From assembly GCF_002013895.1 (NCBI RefSeq), contig NZ_MAFQ01000022.1, forward strand, positions 1 to 64,000: a DNA stretch of 64,000 bases, read 5' to 3'. The stretch is from Mycobacteroides franklinii. Lineage in GTDB: Bacteria > Actinomycetota > Actinomycetes > Mycobacteriales > Mycobacteriaceae. Made by a program: the position numbers and the translations under genes. Position 1 is the stretch's first letter; each line of letters begins with the position of its first letter. The notes under the pieces were generated by a model, which searched no databases, was not told the DNA's origin, and was given only the letters and a program-made list of their open reading frames with translations. This document shows, piece after piece, positions 59,498-64,000 of this stretch.

Positions 59498-60274
59498 TTA
59501 CTTCGCCTTCCGCACAACGGGATTGGACAGAGTTCCGATGCCTTCGATGGTCACGCTCACCGTGTCGCCGTCGACGATGGGCCCGACGCCCTCGGGAGTT
59601 CCGGTGAGGATCACGTCGCCCGGCAGCAGGGTCATCACGGCGGACACCCACTCGACGATCGCTCCGACATCGTGCAACAGCAACGAGGTTCGGCTGCTCT
59701 GCCTCACCTGGCCGTTGACCTCGGTCCGGATGGCGAGATCCGAGGGGTCGAGATCCGTCACGATCCACGGCCCCAGCGGGCAGAAGGTGTCGTGCCCCTT
59801 GGCTCGTGTCCACTGACCATCGGCTCGCTGGTGATCACGCGCGGACACGTCGTTGCCAATCGTGTATCCCAGAATGTTCTCGACTGCCCGGGAAGCGGGA
59901 ACGTCCTTGCACGGCCGGCCGATCACGATGGCGAGTTCGCCCTCGTGGTGCACCTCGGATGCGCTGGGCGGCAGCTGGATCGGCAGACCCGGACCGATGA
60001 TCGACGTGTTCGGTTTGATGAAGATCACCGGCGACTCCGGCGGGGCACTACCCATTTCGGCGGCATGGGCGGCGTAGTTCTTGCCCATGCACACCACCTT
60101 GCTTGCCAGGATCGGTGCCAGCAGCCTGACATCGGCGAGCGGCCACTGCCGCCCCGTAAAGGTCGGGGTACCGAAGGGGTGCTCGGCGATCTCCCGGGCG
60201 GTCTCGGTGCCGTCTTCTCCTTCGATACTGACGAAGGCGACACCGTCTGGGCTGGCAATACGTCCTAGGCGCAT
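59498..60274 (-). CDS. Fumarylacetoacetate hydrolase-fold protein
   Basis: 258 residues, two bases before gltX. KVVCMGKNYAAHAAEMG, HHEGELAIVIGRPCK (metal-binding Glu) and YTIGNDVSARDHQRADGQW with LTGTPEGVGP are FAH-fold signatures. Members hydrolyse acylpyruvates or isomerise hydroxyhexadienedioates; the exact substrate is unknown. Homologue of Rv2993c by position. Confidence 0.9.
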   Translation of the reverse strand: MRLGRIASPDGVAFVSIEGEDGTETAREIAEHPFGTPTFTGRQWPLADVRLLAPILASKVVCMGKNYAAHAAEMGSAPPESPVIFIKPNTSIIGPGLPIQLPPSASEVHHEGELAIVIGRPCKDVPASRAVENILGYTIGNDVSARDHQRADGQWTRAKGHDTFCPLGPWIVTDLDPSDLAIRTEVNGQVRQSSRTSLLLHDVGAIVEWVSAVMTLLPGDVILTGTPEGVGPIVDGDTVSVTIEGIGTLSNPVVRKAK

Positions 60275-60284
60275 TTACATGAGC

Positions 60285-60959
60285 CTAGTTGCCAGGCTTT
60301 GCGGCTTCCGCTGTGTCCGTCTTAGCGTCCTCCGCCGGTGTATCACCCCGGATGTTGGCGCGGGTGACCAACGCCACGAGGAAATCCTCCAACCGGTCGC
60401 GGGTGATGTCGAGCTCATGGCGAAACCAGGTGGTGACCAGGTCCAGCCCGCCGGAAACCAGCGTGAACGTGGCCAGGTCCAGGTCGGGATCCAACGCATC
60501 ATCGGCGGGAAGCAACACACGCCCTTGGTCGGCCATCACCTGCGCCAGGGTCTTGACCAGATCGCGCCTGCGCGCGGCCAGCCCCTCGGTGGCCTGCGAT
60601 TCGACCAACAGCCTTCCTCGGCGCGGATCGGCGGTAAGGAACCTGAGGCCGGTGCCGACGGCGGCACGCGTGCGCACCACCGGATCTTTCGATGTCGAGC
60701 TCTTGGCGATGGCCTCGACGATGGCGGCCGATCCCGCGAGCATCTGCTCGTCGAGCATCGCGAGCACCAACTCGTCGGTGCTGCGAAAGCTCTCGTAGAA
60801 GTACCGATCGTTGAGTCGGGCCTCGGCGCATACGCCACGGACCGTCAGACCCTTCACGCCGCCGCCGGCGACCAGATCCAGCGCGGCATCCAGCAGCGCC
60901 GCGCGTCGTCGTGCGCGTCGTTCACCGGATGTGGCTCCGCCATAGGTCCGGGATGGCAT
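60285..60959 (-). CDS. TetR-family regulator
   Basis: 224 residues. HTH in VKGLTVRGVCAEARLNDRYFYESFRSTDEL (about 35-64); C-terminal domain variable. Divergent from the MpaB-type oxygenase gene with tandem inverted repeats in the gap, pointing to local and autogenous control. Lies ten bases before the hydrolase gene. Confidence 0.88.
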   Translation of the reverse strand: MPSRTYGGATSGERRARRRAALLDAALDLVAGGGVKGLTVRGVCAEARLNDRYFYESFRSTDELVLAMLDEQMLAGSAAIVEAIAKSSTSKDPVVRTRAAVGTGLRFLTADPRRGRLLVESQATEGLAARRRDLVKTLAQVMADQGRVLLPADDALDPDLDLATFTLVSGGLDLVTTWFRHELDITRDRLEDFLVALVTRANIRGDTPAEDAKTDTAEAAKPGN

Positions 60960-61002
60960 CCGCCGATTGTCGCACTACGGTGCTTGACCTCACGGGTTTT
61001 TG

Positions 61003-61046
61003 TGGTGATGATTCTCACCAGATGGTGAGACCTGTCACCAGATGGT
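61003..61046. promoter_or_regulatory. Tandem TCACCA/TGGTGA operator array
   Basis: CTCACCA-GA-TGGTGAG (61014-61029) is a perfect inverted repeat with two-base spacer. ACCA-GA-TGGT follows at 61037-61046 with the same spacer and centre 20 bp on, and another TGGTGA half-site lies at 61003. Two-turn spacing suits cooperative TetR dimer binding between the divergent TetR and oxygenase genes. The oxygenase ribosome site GAGGAAAGG is just downstream. Confidence 0.7.
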
Positions 61047-61073
61047 CGCTTTCAACGAGGAAAGGACGCCCCG

Positions 61074-62297
61074 ATGGGGTCAAAGACGGCTTCGAGCCGA
61101 GAGAAGCTGCCCAATCCACCACAGCTTCGCGAGTTCCCGTTCAACGTGTTCGCGCGCTTTCTGCCCGGGCGCGACATCCGCGCAACCGCTGAGCAGCGGG
61201 AGTCATTCCGGCACTTCGCGCATATCGGCGATCCGCTGGCCGATGCGGTCGTCGCGATGTTCGCGCGCTTCCCCGCGGGCCAAGGGCGTCGCATGTTCGA
61301 AACCGCAGTCGAAGAGGGCATCGAAGCGGTCGAGAACCCACCCGAAGAGCTCATCGCCTTCTTCGAACAGATCGACGCCCGGCCGTACTGGCTCGATGAC
61401 AAGAAACTCGAACTGGCCGCACGGGTCAGCATGCGCACCGGCGTGGTGGGACTTGGCCTGGCCCTTCCCGGCCTGGCACTGACCGGCGGGTATCTGTCGT
61501 CTCGTGCCGACAAACCCCTCGTCGGCACGGGCAATCTACAGGCGATGGCCCCACGCAGGCTCAATGAGACCGCGCAATGGCTCATCGACGTCACCTCGCC
61601 GAACGGACTGGATCGATTCTCGGCCGGGTTCAAGGGAATTCCACGCGTACGACTCATGCACGCGCTGGTGCGCGCCGCCATGAACCGGCGCGACGACTGG
61701 GACTTCGAAGCCTGGGACGCCCCCGTCAACCAGATTCAGCTCGCCGGCACACTCATGCTGTTCTCACTGGCCAATCTCGCCGGCTGCCAGGCCATGGGTA
61801 TGAGCTTCTCCGACACCGAGCGCGAGTCTGTGTTCCATTTCTGGCGGTATGTGGGGCTGCTCATGGGAATTCACCCCGAGCTCGTACCCACTAGCGAGGA
61901 AGACACGTGGCGCCTGTTCTGGCTGGAGGCCGATACCGAATTCCTTCCCGACGAGGATTCGTATGCGCTCACCCAGGCATTGCATGCCTCGCTGCCCGGC
62001 GAGCCGGTGTTCATGCGGCTCTCGCGCACCTACCTGTCGTCGTACAGCAGGCTCATCCTGGGCAAGACCAATGCCGATCGACTGGGCCTACCCGACAACA
62101 AACCGATGCAGGCGGCCGTCGTGGGCACCTCGGTCGTGAACTGGTTCTTCGAGCGCCGCAATGTTCTGCCCGGCATGACCCGTATCAGCGAGGAGATCGG
62201 CCAGTTCGCACGACGGCAGATCGTCTCGCAGGGCATGTCGCAATCCGGCGGGGATCGCACGTACCGGCGACACGACAGACTCGCGACGGCGAGCTGA
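61074..62297 (+). CDS. MpaB-type oxygenase (DUF2236)
   Basis: 407 residues. Core signature IPRVRLMHALVRAAM (R-x3-H-x3-R) and VFHFWRYVGLLMGIHPELVP, heme/latex-clearing-protein-related fold of the mycophenolic acid MpaB and Lcp family. All-helical, with segment GTLMLFSLANLAG. Catalytic details are not certain; members act as heme-dependent oxygenases. Under probable TetR control. Confidence 0.85.
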   Translation: MGSKTASSREKLPNPPQLREFPFNVFARFLPGRDIRATAEQRESFRHFAHIGDPLADAVVAMFARFPAGQGRRMFETAVEEGIEAVENPPEELIAFFEQIDARPYWLDDKKLELAARVSMRTGVVGLGLALPGLALTGGYLSSRADKPLVGTGNLQAMAPRRLNETAQWLIDVTSPNGLDRFSAGFKGIPRVRLMHALVRAAMNRRDDWDFEAWDAPVNQIQLAGTLMLFSLANLAGCQAMGMSFSDTERESVFHFWRYVGLLMGIHPELVPTSEEDTWRLFWLEADTEFLPDEDSYALTQALHASLPGEPVFMRLSRTYLSSYSRLILGKTNADRLGLPDNKPMQAAVVGTSVVNWFFERRNVLPGMTRISEEIGQFARRQIVSQGMSQSGGDRTYRRHDRLATAS

Positions 62298-62301
62298 CAC
62301 A

Positions 62302-62316
62302 TCTCATATATTGAGA
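62302..62316. promoter_or_regulatory. AT-rich inverted repeat before MFS gene
   Basis: TCTCA-TATAT-TGAGA in the 53-bp gap between the oxygenase and MFS genes, in an AT-rich island; ATCCAT and ATGGAT also form an inverted pair there. It may be a promoter/operator for the transporter. Low support. Confidence 0.3.
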
Positions 62317-62350
62317 CATCCATTCAATAATCTGGGATGGATATGGAACC

Positions 62351-63553
62351 ATGGTCACCATGGTTCACGTCGATGAGGTTGGCACAGCGCGCCGTTGGGC
62401 GATGCTGGCCATTGCCCTGGGATCCACGGCCGGTGCGAACGTCTTCATCAACGGTGTGGCATTCCTCATACCGGCCCTGCACACCGAGCGTGGGCTCAAC
62501 CTCGCCAACGCGGGTCTGCTGTCCGCCATGCCCAGCTTTGGGATGGTGTTGACGCTCATCGCCTGGGGCGCACTCGTCGACCGGTTCGGTGAGCGGATCG
62601 CGCTGGTGAGCGGGCTCACGCTGACGGCGCTGGCGGCATTCGCCGCAGCCGAGGCACCGTCGTTGGTGATCACAGGTGTCTTCCTGCTGCTGGGCGGAGC
62701 GGCTGCCGCGGCATGCAATTCGGCCAGCGGCCGCGTGGTGGTCGGGTGGTTCCCGCCACATCAACGCGGGACCGTCATGGGCATCCGCCAGATGGCCCAG
62801 CCCTTGGGCGTCGCGTTGGGCGCGTTGGTCATTCCCCGCATCGCCGAAGGCCACGGCGTGGCGACGGCACTGCTCTTTCCGGCGGTCGTGTGCGCGGTGT
62901 CCTCCGTTGTGTGCCTGGTCGGCATCATCGACCCACCGCGACCGCCCCGTTCGGAAGCACCCCAGGAGCATCTGGCCAATCCCTATCGCGGGTCCCGCAT
63001 GTTGTGGCTGATCCACGCGGTGTCGGTGCTGCTGGTGGTCCCGCAGGTGGTCGTGTGGACCTTCACACTGGTGTGGCTGGTGACCGACAGGGGTTGGAGC
63101 ATCGGGGCGGCCAGCGTCATGGTGACCGTGGCACAGCTGGTCGGCGCCCTGGGCCGGGTCGCGGCCGGAATGTGGTCCGACCGTTGGGGTTCACGCATGA
63201 AGCCGATCCGGACCATCGCCGCGGCAGCGTCCGCCACCATGGCACTGCTGGCCATCACCAACCAGCTCGACTGGTCCATCAGCGTCGTCGTCATGCTGGC
63301 CGCGTCGGTGATTACCGTGTCGGACAACGGCCTTGCGTACACCTCCATCGCCGAGATCGCCGGACCCTTTTGGAGTGGCCGCGCCCTGGGTGCGCAGAAC
63401 ACCGGTCAGCTGCTCACGGCCGCTGTCGCTCCCCCGGTCTTCGGAGCACTTGCGTCGGTGGCGGGATTCTCGGCGGTATTCGCGGTGTGCGCGCTGTTCC
63501 CCTTGGCGGCAGTCGGTTTGGTGCCGGTGAAGCTGGAGCGTCCGGCCCACTAA
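62351..63553 (+). CDS. MFS transporter
   Basis: 400 residues with twelve hydrophobic segments. The loop between helices two and three reads GALVDRFGERIAL (MFS signature), and a matching WSDRWGSRMKPIR follows helix eight. Homologous position to Rv2994. Substrate unknown; the family includes drug and solute exporters. Two start choices (62351 and 62360) differ by three residues. Confidence 0.9.
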   Translation: MVTMVHVDEVGTARRWAMLAIALGSTAGANVFINGVAFLIPALHTERGLNLANAGLLSAMPSFGMVLTLIAWGALVDRFGERIALVSGLTLTALAAFAAAEAPSLVITGVFLLLGGAAAAACNSASGRVVVGWFPPHQRGTVMGIRQMAQPLGVALGALVIPRIAEGHGVATALLFPAVVCAVSSVVCLVGIIDPPRPPRSEAPQEHLANPYRGSRMLWLIHAVSVLLVVPQVVVWTFTLVWLVTDRGWSIGAASVMVTVAQLVGALGRVAAGMWSDRWGSRMKPIRTIAAAASATMALLAITNQLDWSISVVVMLAASVITVSDNGLAYTSIAEIAGPFWSGRALGAQNTGQLLTAAVAPPVFGALASVAGFSAVFAVCALFPLAAVGLVPVKLERPAH

Positions 63554-63560
63554 CGCCGAA

Positions 63561-63608
63561 TGCGAGCCTGACGCGGATTTCCGACTGGACTTCCGCGCGA
63601 GGCTCGCA
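63561..63608. terminator. Bidirectional terminator, MFS gene/leuB
   Basis: 17-bp arms (63561-63577 and 63592-63608) with two mismatches and a 14-base loop, starting TGCGAGCCT and ending AGGCTCGCA. Lies between the convergent MFS and leuB stops. Confidence 0.8.
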
Positions 63609-63619
63609 CTCGATCAGGA

Positions 63620-64000
63620 CTACAGAAAGCTGGCGATCCGATCACCGGTCGCCGAGGTGGAGAGCTTCTCCTCGCCTCGGGTGGCCAGGTGCTGCTCGAC
63701 GGCCTTTTCGACGCGAGCAGCGGCCTCGGTCTCACCGAGATGGTCCAGCAGCAGCGAGACCGACACCACGGCGGCGGTGGGATCGGCGATCCCCTGGCCC
63801 GCGATATCGGGCGCACTGCCGTGCACGGGTTCGAACATCGACGGGTTCTTACCTGAACCATCGATGTTTCCGCTTGCGGCCAAACCGATTCCACCAGTGA
63901 CGGCGGCGGTCAGATCGGTGATGATGTCGCCGAACAGGTTATCGGTGACGATGACGTCGAAGCGGCCCGGATCGGTCACCATATGGATGGTGGCGGCATC
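63620..64000 (-). CDS. leuB: 3-isopropylmalate dehydrogenase (3' part)
   Basis: C-terminal part of LeuB, which oxidatively decarboxylates 3-isopropylmalate in leucine synthesis. NLFGDIITDLTAAVTGGIGLAASGNID and FEPVHGSAPDIAGQGIADPTA are diagnostic. About 120 residues are visible; the gene continues beyond the right edge. Together with leuC and leuD the window holds most of the leucine pathway end. Confidence 0.95.
   Translation of the reverse strand, partial: DAATIHMVTDPGRFDVIVTDNLFGDIITDLTAAVTGGIGLAASGNIDGSGKNPSMFEPVHGSAPDIAGQGIADPTAAVVSVSLLLDHLGETEAAARVEKAVEQHLATRGEEKLSTSATGDRIASFL

Noticed and set aside
63588..63612. Possible sixth repeat-family copy (ACTTCCGCGCGAGG...)
   Set aside because: Only loosely similar; fully explained as one arm of the terminator hairpin.

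Overview
The window is GC-rich, densely packed actinobacterial chromosome. Gene content and order match the mycobacterial block that runs in M. tuberculosis from ftsY/smc (Rv2921c-Rv2922c) through fpg-rnc-sepIVA, coaD, pyc, a VKOR-DsbA pair, lipN, recG, rpmB, ung, thiL, ddl, gpsA, fbiD, ppk, mutT1, hupB, leuDC and gltX to leuB (Rv2995c). A type 2 IPP isomerase, a kdp operon inside the block and a 19-kDa-type lipoprotein point to a rapidly growing relative, most likely the Mycobacteroides abscessus/chelonae group. The species is an inference; it was not tested.

Layout. 1-3.9 kb: a GlnR-type operator (its gene lies off the left edge), ftsY, a divergent type 2 IPP isomerase gene, and a secreted DsbE-like thioredoxin coupled to a CcdA/DsbD membrane partner. 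3.9-9.8 kb: a 37-residue cysteine-rich peptide that looks like a metallothionein, an LLM flavin/F420 oxidoreductase, smc, acyP and osmC. 9.8-17.6 kb: the complete potassium system, a 31-residue membrane peptide-kdpF-kdpA-kdpB-kdpC-kdpD-kdpE. 17.6-25.3 kb: fpg, rnc, DUF177, sepIVA, coaD, then envelope genes (HdeD, LpqH-type lipoprotein, DUF4253, secreted Pro/Gly protein, dienelactone hydrolase) and rsmD. 25.3-32.8 kb: pyruvate carboxylase, VKOR and DsbA-like oxidative folding pair, LipN-like esterase, LLM oxidoreductase, cutinase.

32.8-36.5 kb is the one clearly accessory stretch. It holds a TetR regulator divergent from a tight four-gene operon: [3Fe-4S] ferredoxin, cytochrome P450, NTF2/SnoaL-like protein and a 78-residue putative DNA-binding protein. 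It is bracketed by the 3' end of an intact HNH-nuclease-like gene on one side and an 83-bp degenerate copy of that same 3' end on the other.

36.5-64 kb returns to conserved genes: HNH protein, recG, DhaL/FakA-like kinase, rpmB, enoyl-CoA hydratase, lipase, ung, thiL, DUF3515, ddl, a Cys/Met PLP enzyme, gpsA, fbiD, ppk, mutT1, hupB, leuD, leuC, an IclR regulator, an F420/FMN split-barrel protein, tRNA-Glu, tRNA-Gln, gltX, a fumarylacetoacetase-fold hydrolase, TetR with a divergent MpaB-type oxygenase, an MFS transporter and the 3' end of leuB.

A family of short repeats (core GGTCTTCGCGC...CTCATCC, period 30-32 bp) occurs at five places, always at gene edges. At some it has become protein-coding, for example as four tandem decapeptides on the OsmC C-terminus. 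Two genes (ccdA, rsmD) appear to start with CTG inside a CTGA stop/start overlap. No intergenic stretch exceeds 300 bases.
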